From: Chara braunii
Lineage: Eukaryota; Streptophyta; Charophyceae; Charales; Characeae
Direction of reading: 5' to 3'
Length of the DNA: 32,943 bases
NCBI GenBank assembly: GCA_003427395.1
Contig: BFEA01000112.1
Location: 1,492,462-1,525,404 of the forward strand
Each line of letters begins with the position of its first letter. The first letter of the stretch is position 1. Under the pieces are notes generated by a model. That model did not search any database. It saw nothing but the letters and a program-made list of their open reading frames with translations, and was not told the origin of the DNA. This document shows, piece after piece, positions 10,138 to 19,224 of the stretch. The position numbers were made by a program, and so were the translations under genes.

Positions 10138-10151
10138 CTCGGGGTGTTCTT
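10138..10151. repeat. right target-site duplication of the 2.6 kb insertion
   Basis: Exact copy of 7513-7526. Confidence 0.9.
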
Positions 10152-11400
10152 AGGGTGGGGGATATTTGGGATTCGGAAACAAGAGATTGGATAACAGAAA
10201 GAGCATTAAGGGAGAAGTTGCGCTACTGGCATAATATAGGGAACGCACTCAAAAAAATCATCTTCTCGATACCACTGGATTGGGTTAGGATCTTAAGGAA
10301 AGGTCGAACCCTGGAAGAGAGTGATTGGGTAGGGACACAAGGGTGCGAGGATCGGGTTGGGAATGTGGTGGTATCCGGACGCCTAGACAGAGAGGTGATG
10401 GTGAACTTGTTCCAAATCAAAAGAAACAATAGGCTGATCAGGACCTCCCCAGACGAAATAAAATGGTTTAAAGAAGAGGAGGTCTTCCGGATCAGAGTGA
10501 TTAAGGAAAAGGACTAGTGGTGGGCATATAGACCGGATAAGTCAATTACGCAGTTGGCGTTTGATCCGGCCGTCTGGGTCTGGACCACACAGATGGGCAG
10601 GGGCAGAACTAGTAAGCAACAAATTCACTCGATGATAATAAAAGGGGCCTACAGACTGTTACGCTCAAAGGTGAATTTAAAGGAGGTGGTGATAGAGCAT
10701 TGGAGGAGGCACCTTAATTTGGAAAAAAATGCGCTCCAACCTATTAAGTGGTTCAGACTTAGTAAAGCAGCACCGACCAAGTTTGCTTCTCTGCAGTGGC
10801 AAGTGGAGCACCGTTGCCTACCCACCAACGACTGGCTGATCGACCACACATCCCTGGAACAGAAAGGTAAAGTTTTTCCCTGGTGCAAACTGTGTGTGGC
10901 ATCATACCCGGCTAGGCGGAAACTTGAGACAATTGAATACATTTTTTTGCAATGCACCAGGTCGATTTGGCTATGGAGATGGTGGGATCGGGTGTGGGGG
11001 CAATTGGGCACAACCATCTCCTGGCCATGGGACTGGAAATCAATCCTGTGTGAAACCTGGCAGCCCGAACAGGCAAGCACCTTCAAAGGAAATATGCTCA
11101 TGATAGGCCGCAGGGTAGTTTTCTAGGCAATCTAATGGAGAAGATATACATGTGAAATGGAGGGAGTCCGCCTCGAAGGGCAAACAATTATAGAAGCAAT
11201 CAAGCAGCAGATTCAAGTAGACCTCACTATCCAATTAGAAAAAGTAAAAGGAAAAGTGGATTTTTTACATTCAAAGACAGAAATTAAACAACAATTTAAA
11301 CTTTTTGGAAATGACTGGCTGGGGGGAGAACAAGGGGGCTGGATTGCGGAAGTGAAATGGAATGGGGGAAAGGGAGGGAGGAGGGGGGGGGTGTCACGGA
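10152..11400 (+). pseudogene. LINE-1 C-terminal region with zf-RVT
   Basis: It continues the LINE frame after the insertion: VGDIWDSETRDW, then IPLDWVRILRKG, then a block with VSLKEVV-like NLKEVVIEHWRR and SLQWQVEHRCLPTNDW, then the zinc finger and WLWRWWDRVWG. Two long open pieces (10053-10517 and 10554-11126) are separated by an in-frame TAG near 10515. A further stretch to ~11380 (WLGGEQGGWIAEV) matches the same place in the 22.8 kb copy. The order matches L1-like ORF2 C-termini. Confidence 0.8.
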
Positions 11401-11568
11401 TATTTTAAAAGGGATTGCTGTCTTCTGTTTCATGATTGGACCATGATTGATCCCGCCAACCCGCTGCGACCCCCCACTGATTTTTCCGATCTTTTCCCGC
11501 CACCTGCATATGCTATGGTTGAAGCCCACTGGTTCACAGGTGAATAAGGGCAGGCAATGGGACGCAAT

Positions 11569-11592
11569 GGGACGTTGGACCCGTTTTCCAGC
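11569..11592 (+). repeat. partial shared 3' tail motif in the LINE 3' UTR
   Basis: GGGACGTTGGACCCGTTTTC followed by CAGC, about 170 bp past the last LINE-like coding sequence. It holds the CTGGA-type stem (here TTGGA/TCCAG) but not the second stem. Its place here links the module to this LINE family. Confidence 0.6.
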
Positions 11593-11601
11593 TTGCATGA
11601 A

Positions 11602-12007
11602 TTCAATGGTGCCAATATGGCTATATGTACAGTCAAAGTCATTGCAGGTACGCTCTGGATAATGAGAGGGCTCTGAGCTGGTAGGGGGACGAAGGAACTA
11701 GTTTGTAGCAGTGAGTATCTGGCGCCTGTTTCAGGGCGAAGAGGTTATTTCCCTTTTTCCAAATATCCTGCTCAGTCAATCCTCTGGATTTCAAGGTAAT
11801 CAATGCTGGCAGGAGTCCCTCACTTTTTTTCCTTAGGTACTCCAAAATTCATTATGTATATGGGACGTTGGACCCGTTTTCCAGCAGGTGATGCTTCCCA
11901 CTAATAGATGGAGCCTCTCCCCAAGTGCTAGTGGTGTCTGCTCTTACCAGCATCACTATCACTGAAGGGGGTGTTTTGTAAAAAAAAAAAACAAAAAAAA
12001 AAAAAAA
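11602..12007 (+). mobile_element. SINE-like element, plus strand, poly(A) at 11980-12007
   Basis: The body (11602-11861) matches the body of the 3548-4009 element. The tail module follows at 11862-11915, then ~65 bp, then an A-rich tail broken by one C. A weak 6-bp duplication CATGAA (11596-11601, 12008-12013) could mark the ends. The minus strand of the body is open for 68 codons (11845-11639: SEGLLPALITLKSRGLT), probably meaningless. It lies directly after the plus-strand LINE, so it could instead be that element's own 3' UTR. Confidence 0.55.
11862..11915 (+). repeat. shared 3' tail module, copy 4
   Basis: Sense reading: GGGACGTTGGACCCGTTTTC, CAGCAGGTGATGCTTCCC, ACTAATAGATGGAGCC. It is followed by the poly(A) tail of its element. 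Confidence 0.85.
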
Positions 12008-12009
12008 CA

Positions 12010-13643
12010 TGAACCTCTGAGAGGTCGACATATTCACGTAGATAATCTTTCAGGGCTAAACATGGATTGACTGGTGTTAGTAGAGATGGCGAACAGATCG
12101 TCAGCAAGGGCCTTTACCTTATATTGGACATGGCCTACTTGCAGCCCCATGATAGCGGGTTGAGCCCATGTGACAAAATCATATTCATTGGTGCAGAAGG
12201 TTTGAACAAAAAGAAACTGAAAAAGAGAAAAAAAACAAAGAGCACAACAAAAAGACAGAGAAAATTTTCCATCTACAAAACAAGTAGTAAAGGAGTCAGG
12301 CGACAACCCTGACGTAAAGACCTGGTGAGAGCGAAGGGCTGAGAGAGGGTACCATTTGCCATGACCGCTGCAGTAGACAGGGAATATAGAGTCAATACCC
12401 AGTTACACAGGTTGTCTCCAAACCCCAGGTGGTGCAGGGTGGTGAGGACGTATGTCCAATTCACTAAGCTTTTTCAAGATACAGCAACAGGATGGATAAA
12501 TTATGCCCTGTGGTATGAACCAGGTTCAGGGACTCGATTGCGGTTACAATATTATAAAAAAATTAAGCGATTTTGCACAAACGTCGCTTGGTCCTGCTCA
12601 AACAGACCAGGAAACTACCAACCTAAGCGTCTGGCCAGAATTTTAGCAAGTAGCTTAGAAGATAAATTTAAAACAGAAATAGGGTGCCAATTACGAATCT
12701 TGGTGCGATCACCCTTCTTGTAAAACAGGGAGATGATATCATTCCTCATCGCTTCTAAAAGTCTCTGACCGATTAAAACATTATTGTAGATCTCTACAAA
12801 CTCGTCCTTAATCGAATCCCAAATTCATCGGTAAAATTTCACTGGGAGCCCATAGTCTCTCGGGCTGTCCCCTTTGTGGGGAGTAAGAGTGTCTTGATAA
12901 TACAAGGACGCATAAAGGCACAATAAAGCCTGTTCGCGGGCTGCTGGAAGAGAATGATGAAATGGGGGTGAAAGTTCGCTAAACGAATGAGTAAGTCTTT
13001 CCAGAGAAAGTCTTTGAAATGACTCCCTTGACACGCGATCATACACAATGATGCCTTTTACTTTCAGTCGTTTGGCCTATGCATCGGATTGTGGTTGTTG
13101 CAGCACATCCCATTCGGCTAGGTGTTGGGCTCTGATTGGGCCCCATACCAAGTTGAAATGGGGTGCATCCTCATTCAAAGTTCTACATGTTGAATTTTCC
13201 TAATCAGCTCCATCTCCCAATTTTTTTTTCTAACAGCGAATATCCGAGAAAAGATATTTATGTGCTTTCTGGAAATGCAAGAGCTAGAGTACCACCACCA
13301 CGTTCTGCTTTCAGTCCTCCCATAATCGCTTAATCCAATCTACGATTCCTGGGTCGTCCAAAATTTGTGTGTTAACCCTAAAATACCCTGGACCTCTTCC
13401 AGGTTTGTTGGAGTAAAAGGACGCAATTACCGGTTTATGGGCTGATAGGGGATGAGATGACCCCTCTACTTGTATTGTTGCATGCGACGATGAAGGGGAA
13501 ACAAGAAAAAAATCCAATTTTATTTGAATAGTTTCAATCCATTCACGAAAGTTTGAAAGCCAGGTATATCCTGGATCATCCTCGTGCACGTGTCTGTAGG
13601 GTTCCACCAGATCAAGATCAATCATCAATCCAAGAACACCCAT
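12010..13643 (-). mobile_element. L1-like LINE, endonuclease C-terminus and RT, decayed
   Basis: Minus-strand reading starts with the end of an APE-type endonuclease (13643-13311): DLVEPYRHVHEDDPGYTW, KLDFFLVS, then LSAHKPV where the family normally has a catalytic S-D-H, so D is A here. RT follows from ~12840: SLFYKKGDRTKIRNWHPIS, LSSKLLAKILARRL, DQATFVQNRLIF, LEKAYDRVNW, SLRQGCRLTPLL (12319-12287) and ALADDLF (12111-12086). Several frameshifts break it. The coding stops ~35 residues after the catalytic box, at the poly(A) of the plus-strand insertion. Confidence 0.85.
13311..13643 (-). pseudogene. LINE endonuclease C-terminal fragment
   Basis: 110 codons carrying the D-P-G-Y-T-W block (residues ~22-27), the K/R-L-D-F-F-L strand (~42-47) and the terminal S-x-H (here S-A-H, ~67-69). 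After these comes RGPGYFRVN, the usual lead-in to the endonuclease-RT linker. The change of the Asp in S-D-H would remove a metal/base residue known to be essential in APE-type endonucleases. The N-terminal half is lost at the (TA)n region beyond 13780. Confidence 0.75.
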
Positions 13644-13794
13644 CTATTTCTCACCCTCGGTCGCGGCCGCGGGGTCGATCCCAGCCGGCGACTGAGATCT
13701 CGGCCACGGCCGCGAACCACTCTGGATGGACCACGAACGGGGGACTCCGGGGATTTTTCCCTGCTGAAAAAATGGGTGGAATATATATATATAT

Positions 13795-13870
13795 CGTCAA
13801 ATAGAACTGCCCGGTAAACCGTAGGCAGAGAGGGAGAAGAGGACAACAAACGAGGGGCTGTGACAAACTG
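13795..13870 (+). repeat. 75-bp unit embedded in (TA)n, copy a
   Basis: It begins CGTCAAATAGAACTGCCC and ends GGGGCTGTGACAAACTG, with TA repeats on both sides. Further copies lie at 13889-13927 (minus, cut by Ns), 28334-28423 (minus), 28440-28486 (plus, partial) and 28701-28795 (minus). The outer ends of the copies always abut TA repeats. Confidence 0.8.
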
Positions 13871-13888
13871 TATATATATATATATATT

Positions 13889-13927
13889 CCCCTCGTTTGT
13901 TGTCCTCTTCTCTCTCTCTGCCTACGG
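13889..13927 (-). repeat. 75-bp (TA)n-embedded unit, copy b, cut by the gap
   Basis: CCCCTCGTTTGTTGTCCTC to CCTACGG, then Ns. GTGACGATATAT immediately after the gap looks like the other end of the same unit. Confidence 0.7.
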
Positions 13928-14077
13928 NNNNNNNNNNNNNNNNNNNNNNNNNNNNNNNNNNNNNNNNNNNNNNNNNNNNNNNNNNNNNNNNNNNNNNNNN
14001 NNNNNNNNNNNNNNNNNNNNNNNNNNNNNNNNNNNNNNNNNNNNNNNNNNNNNNNNNNNNNNNNNNNNNNNNNNNNN
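13928..14077. other. assembly gap, 150 Ns
   Basis: Undetermined bases. Open frames drawn across it are meaningless. Confidence 0.99.
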
Positions 14078-14081
14078 GTGA

Positions 14082-14082
<1 letters not shown>

Positions 14083-14144
<62 letters not shown>
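14083..14144. repeat. (TA)n microsatellite
   Basis: About 31 TA units next to the gap. True length uncertain. Confidence 0.95.
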
Positions 14145-14146
<2 letters not shown>

Positions 14147-14375
14147 ATGTAGGGTTTCTCGAACCCCAGAACCCTTTTTTTTCCCCCAAACCGCTTATTT
14201 TTTGTATGTAAAAAAAAAAACTGCAAAAAAAAAAAAAAGTATTTTCTTTTTGATTGTGTGCGTGTCTATGCGTGTGCGGGGGCGGGGGGTTGACCCCTCC
14301 CCTAACAATCAATCAATCAATCAATTGAAGAAGAAAAAAAAGTGAAAAGAAAAAAGTGTGCGAGTGTGTGTTTTG

Positions 14376-14377
<2 letters not shown>

Positions 14378-14441
<64 letters not shown>
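14378..14441. repeat. (GT)n microsatellite
   Basis: About 32 GT units, followed by an interrupted second run (14447-14486). TTTTGTAGTGTG occurs on both sides. Confidence 0.95.
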
Positions 14442-14444
<3 letters not shown>

Positions 14445-14489
14445 GTAGTGTGTGTGTGTATGCGTGCATGTGTGTGTGTATGTGTGCAA

Positions 14490-16230
14490 GATGTGCAACA
14501 AGCAACTATAGCAACCCAATTATTAGGAACCTCCATATGCTTTGGTAAACCATCAATCTACTAGCCAGAGTAGAAACAGCCATGGTGTCGTAGCCAAGAT
14601 CCTTACAGATGCCGGGTGGGTGGCACAATAGAAAGCATGTAGAGAGAGGAAAGAGGAAGGAAGGTGGAGCATGATGGTCACTGCCATCATACACTAGCTT
14701 CATTGCTAGTGGAGGAGGGGTGGTGCATCCCCTAAAGCGTTTTTCGCCGCTTGCGCCAGTCCCGACTCATTAGAGAATGAGAAACCTCTGGCTCCCAGAT
14801 TTAGGTAGTGACAGGGTATTGTGGTAGGGGTTCGAGCAGTGGGGGCACCAGGGAGGACTTACCATGTGCTCATTGGCGTCGGCCTCGGCGAGAAACTCAT
14901 CCATGGCCGCCATCTCTGACCACGATCTCTTGGTAGAGATCACCTAATGTGGTCGCAGTGTCGGGCTTCACAGCTTGTTGCAGCTCCGTTTGTCCACCGT
15001 AGTGGAGTATTAGCAGCTGGTAGGGACGAAGAGAGGCATTCTCCTATCTCAGGTAGCTATGGGGGGTGGAGAAGCTTCACCCATAGTACCGAGTCTGAGG
15101 AGATACAGGGGGAGAGAGATGAGGTACAACAAGGACGGCAGTTGTCGCCAACAGTGAGTGGTGTTGAGTGGAGATGTCCAGGCACCGATTGGCTAACACT
15201 TAAAAAGAGCAGTATGATGCGCATTGTGGCGGTGGTAGCAGTGGCGTGTGACTAAGGTAGGAAGGAGCAGAAGGGGGGCAAAGCACAATTGGAGTACGGG
15301 TAGGGGTATTGTGCGTGTTTCTGGGGAGGTTTGGAATGGGGCAGTGGGATTAGGGGTGGTGAGGTATCTCGGACAAGGTGGGGATGGGGGAGGAACAAAT
15401 TTCCATATTGCCATGAGGTCCCGTCTAGGTGGAGTGGGGGTAACACAAAACGACGGTGCTAGCTTCTATATGTCGCAATAGCTTTGCTCGGCAGGGGTTT
15501 GATGAAGTGTAGTGGTCTTGTGATAGTGGGATATCAGGATCCGCGTACGTTACGTGGGGGGATTTTTGCATGTTTTTCAGTGTATTGCTGCTTGTGCATC
15601 TGTCCATGTACAAGTGGTGTGGCATAAGCATTGTTCGTTTGGTTTTGTGCAAGTTTTTGTAGGCTAGTGTAGGCAGTGAGGTGTCCTCTTGGCATATCGT
15701 AGCGTTTTTTTTCGGGGGGAGAACAAAAAGGGCCGTTTGCGACCTCAGTGTTTTAGAACAGCTTGTGGCGGGCTGTGGGTTAGGGGATGGTTGATTTGTC
15801 AGTTTGTGTATTCTACGATGTACGTGATGTTCTTTTTGGATCTCTGTTTTCTGTCTTTTTTGTCTTTTTGTTGGGGCAGTGTGTTTTAATATGGGGGGTT
15901 CCAGCTCTTGTGTCCACATGTGTAGAAGGAGGGGGTTATGTTTTTGGTTAGGGGGGTGTAGGTGCACGGCGAGCGAAGGGGGGGGGGAGGGGGTCAACAA
16001 TTTTAGTGGTTTGTGGTTTATTTTAATTTTGAACTATTGGTTAACTAAGCGTTTTACGCGAGTGGCAGCGGCAGCCTACATTCATATAAGTGTGCGCATA
16101 TATATGTATCTAACTGTATGTTATATGTAGATTCTAGGGAGTGAAGGCGTGCAAATTTACATATGAAGGGTTGTCGGATAATAATTGTCCCGCTTGACCT
16201 TAATTTTGTTACATAACGAACGGATGTGGC
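14490..16230. other. long stretch without a confident gene
   Basis: G-rich plus strand with scattered GGGG runs. The longest open frame (15425-16000, minus, 191 codons) is Thr/Pro/Asn/His-rich, has no recognisable domain and is probably chance. One possible short coding exon at 14863-14913 (minus) is listed separately. No repeat shared with the rest of the window was noticed. Confidence 0.5.
14863..14913 (-). CDS. candidate first coding exon, 17 codons
   Basis: On the minus strand, GTCAGAG precedes ATGGCGGCC, a good start context. The frame encodes MAAMDEFLAEADANEHM and then meets CATG|GTAAGT, a consensus 5' splice site, in phase 0. No downstream exon could be identified, so it may be a relic or chance. 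Confidence 0.2.
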
Positions 16231-16337
16231 ATAATACTTTAAAGATGAGCGGCCCACACCTGAAAGGCCATGGGGTTATGAAGCATGTGCCACTAGGTTG
16301 GCTGGCATGAACCCAGCCTGCGATCCGGTCGAATACT

Positions 16338-17362
16338 TTGAAGATGAGCGGCCCTGGCCTGAAAGGCCATGGGGTTATGAAGCGCATGTGCCGCCAGGTT
16401 GGCCGGCATGAACCCAACCTGCAGTCAGCCTCCCATCCCCACTGTTAGGGAGAAGGTAGGGTTGGACCGTAAAGTTGAGTCAACACTTGGTTGAGTGGAG
16501 GCAGCAGGTACCGCTGAACCAGGGGGGGGCGTTGTTGAGCCTGCATCCCTGGCGCTCGCATTGAGCCCTGTAGGAGGGTCTTGGATTGCCACCTGATCCA
16601 GATGCCACCGGTACACGAGGAGCTGATGTTGAAGATTCCCCTTGGTTGCGCCGATTGCATCATTTGCATGTATCTTCGGTGTGGAAGAAGGTGCGACATA
16701 GCCGACACCACTCCGATTTTGCCGATGTCGTGCAAACTTCGACAAGGTCTCTTGAAGTGTTTGGACGGTGATTTTGTCCTTCATGTTGGTTCTCGCGCCA
16801 GGATCGAGGTCAAACCTGGGGTTGACCAACGTCGGGTCCAAGTCGTCGGACTCCAAAAGATGAACTTTCACAATTTTATCGATAACCCTCTCGCCATGTT
16901 TGCGCAGAAACACAAGGTCTCCTTGAAGATGAGCGGCCCGGGCCTGAAAGGCCATGGGGTTATGAAGCGCATATGCCGCCAGGTTGGCCGACATGAACCC
17001 AACCTACAGTCAACCTCCCTTCCCCACTGTTAGGGAGAAGGTAGGGTTGGACCGTAAAGTTGAGTCAGCACCTGGTTGACTGGAGGCAGCAGGTACCGCT
17101 GAACCAAGGGGGGTCGTTGCTGAGGCTGCATCCCTGGCGCTTGCATTGAGCCCTGTAGGAGGGTCTTGGATTGCCACCTGATCCAAATGCCACCGGTACA
17201 CGAGGAGCTGATGTTGAAGACTCCTCTTGGTTGCGCCGATTGCATCATTTGGGGTTGACCAACGTCGGGTCCAAGTTGTCGGACTCCAAAAGATGAACTT
17301 TCACAATTTTATCGATAACCCTCTCGCCATGTTGGCGCAGAAACACAAGGTCTCCTTGAAGT
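16338..17362. repeat. tandem duplication, second copy with a 155-bp deletion
   Basis: Copy 1 (16338-16922) and copy 2 (16923-17362) both begin GAAGATGAGCGGCC and are nearly identical. Copy 2 lacks the part equivalent to 16661-16815, jumping from GATTGCATCATTT straight to GGGGTTGACCAACG. An extra short copy of the first ~80 bp lies at 16240-16321. The segment 17353-17470 resembles 16745-16870 and may be the ancestral unit. Confidence 0.85.
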
Positions 17363-18060
17363 ATTTGGACAATGATTTTGTCCTTCATTTTGGTTTTCAC
17401 GCCAGGATCGAGGTCAAACCTGAGGTCGACCAACTTCGGGTCCGAGTCATCGGACTGCGGAAGACGAGCGTCCAAAATTCTGTCGATAGCCCTATCGACG
17501 TGTTGGCACAGAAACACCATTTCATCTAAAGGAACTCCGACCGCAACTACCCATAAAATATTCTCGTCGATTGTCTTCCTCCAGTCTCTCACTTTCGCTC
17601 GAGTCATCCAAGGCTTGCATTTTATACGGTAAGTAACTTGCACAAAATCGATGAAGTCCATTCGCTTGGCCAACATCCAGTGGGTGATTTCCTGGGATCT
17701 AGGGATGTAAGAGACAACATTGGGGGGCTCTCTACCTTTATCCTCCGTCCAAAAATGTCATCTCTAACCAAGTCGTCCTGGTACGCTTCAATTACAACCT
17801 CCTCCACTTTCTTTGGTAGAAACGAGCACCGACCCGCTCAACCACTGTCACGGTCCTCTGTTTTAGCCATTTGATTTTAATTCCATCAATAGTCTTATTC
17901 AACACCAAGTCGACTTCCCTACAATTGACTTCCATCTTCCCCAGTCAATGTTTGTGGGGAGAAAACCTTCCTCGTAGGAGGCACAAATCATTTTTTTAAC
18001 CCTTTCCTCTTCTACCTGGTAATCACCCTGAACTTGTATCCTAAAATCTCCATCTCCCTA
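16425..18060 (-). pseudogene. decayed gene of unknown family with internal duplication
   Basis: Minus-strand coding-like sequence runs from about 18060 to 16425 across several frames: EEERVKKMICASYEEGFLP (~17990), KKVEEVVIEAYQDDLVRDD (~17800), then after a frame change near 17735 PPNVVSYIPRSQEITHWML and KRMDFIDFVQVTYRIKC. It goes on through VGVPLDEMVFLCQHV to LVDLRFDLDPG, KTKMKDKI. That last block is repeated three times downstream (ends near 17400, 17270 and 16815). The final part is Ala/Pro/Thr-rich. I do not recognise the family. The style (hydrophilic, CCHC absent) could suit a retroelement gag or a lineage-specific protein. Stops and frameshifts make it a pseudogene. Confidence 0.55.
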
Positions 18061-18192
18061 AGGGGTGCCTTCTGGCTCCATCTTACCCACACGTAATACA
18101 TACCTAAGAGAAACTGCAGCTTACAAGGTTGCACACACTGTTGACAACTTATGCAGCACCATCGGGACAGGCGGACGCTCGGCGATAATGCT

Positions 18193-18446
18193 ACCCACTG
18201 ATACCATCAACTATGGTAACACACTCAGCCACAGTTTTTCGTCATCACCAAGAAACGGAGATATCACACACGTTGTCACTTTCACGCCGAAAATGCGAAC
18301 CGCTGAATGAGCCTACCATCGGGTAAGCAGCGTTGGGACCGAGCGCCGAGCGCCAGCCGCCGGCCGTAGCACCCGCACTCAAGTGCCCATCTGGTCCTTT
18401 CGTCAGCAACCCCCGTTCGTATTTGATTGATGTAAGTCTTTTTTCC

Positions 18447-18490
<44 letters not shown>

Positions 18491-18496
18491 CACTGA
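18193..18496 (+). mobile_element. possible SINE with 39-nt poly(A)
   Basis: A pure A-run at 18450-18488 is followed by ACCCACTGA (sharing its first A). The same 9-mer occurs at 18193-18201. The enclosed ~250-bp body has no recognised promoter boxes or shared repeat. A 9-bp match is suggestive only. Confidence 0.35.
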
Positions 18497-18635
18497 CTTA
18501 TATATTAAAGATCAGGGACTCAGACCGAATAGCATTGTTTAAAACGGTGTGTGGCATTCTTTTCTCATTTAAAAGCGCATAAACAATGTTATTTTTTATT
18601 TACATGAATGCAAATAAAAGGAAAAAAAAAAAAAA

Positions 18636-19217
18636 AGTCACGGGGCCTGACATAGACATCATGATAATACATGTCGTGCATCCATACTTCGCGGTACATC
18701 TATATGCGACCTTTCCGCTGGCCTGTTCGTAGTCTCGCAATCTTCCACGGAAATCTCAATATTTTTTATTTCTGCACATAAAAAAATCACGGCGCAAAGC
18801 TTCGAAATCACCTCCCCCCAAAAAAACAAAAAACATAGAATTGAAGTTTCCTGCCAACACAAAGTGGCCAACTAAATGACCAACAAATAATAAAAAAAAT
18901 AAAAAATTTACTGGCCTATGGTCAGCTACCTCCATGAAAACAAAGACAATCGAACACTAGTAGTCGATACGGACATCGATCAATGGGCTTAGCGCACGTG
19001 ATCGAAAACCACAGATCACAGGTGTAAATCGGACCTAGTTGGTCTGAGCCTCAGATGTAAGCCTTGTAAGCCTTGGGCATAAAATTATGAAAAAAGGAAG
19101 GAAAAAAAAAAGGAAAGGACGGTCAGGAACGGAGAATCCAGGCTCGATCAATGGGCTTAGCGCAATTAGTACACCCATAAGCAGTTGAATTGCAGACGTG
19201 AGTTCGAATCCAGACGG
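18636..19217 (+). repeat. dispersed repeat A, copy 1, ending in tRNA-like sequence
   Basis: About 580 bp that align with 24643-25185 over most of their length: CCTGACATAGACATC, TCTTCCACGGAAATCTC, AATCACGGCGC, AAAGTGGCCAACTAAATG, GTGATCGAAAACCACAG. The right end (about 19148-19217) is tRNA-like, with box A-like TAGCGCAATTAG (19158-19169) and box B-like AGTTCGAATCC (19201-19211). A second, partial ATGGGCTTAGCGCA at 18982-18995 replaces ~25 bp found in copy 2, which suggests recombination or nested insertion. Confidence 0.75.
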
Positions 19218-19224
19218 TTAGCAG

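Larger units (their letters stand above)
6472..11600 (+). mobile_element. 5'-truncated L1-like LINE (LINE-1 of window), interrupted
   Basis: Homology to the second LINE at 20.38 kb starts just before 6480, in the thumb-side part of RT. The catalytic MFADDF box is at 6565-6582. It runs through RVLGVQMS, W-K-D-x-H-T-S-L-x-G-R and a lysine/tryptophan-rich post-RT region to 7526. It stops at the 2.6 kb insertion and resumes in register at 10152 (GVL|RVGDIW). It then continues to the zf-RVT zinc finger (WCKLC...ETIEYIFLQC, about 10880-10955) and ends near 11400. A partial shared tail motif lies at 11569-11592. Stops at 6523, 6930, 10515 and 11125 and several frameshifts inactivate it. The first histidine of the zinc finger is tyrosine. 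Confidence 0.85.

Noticed and set aside
13651-14312. Open frames across the N gap (171-191 codons)
   Set aside because: They consist of undetermined bases plus translated TA repeats (YIYIYI).
14313-14564. Cys/Val- and Thr/His-repeat open frames
   Set aside because: Translations of the (GT)n microsatellite.
15425-16000. 191-codon protein, minus strand
   Set aside because: Composition follows the base bias of the strand. No domain, and no supporting exon structure.
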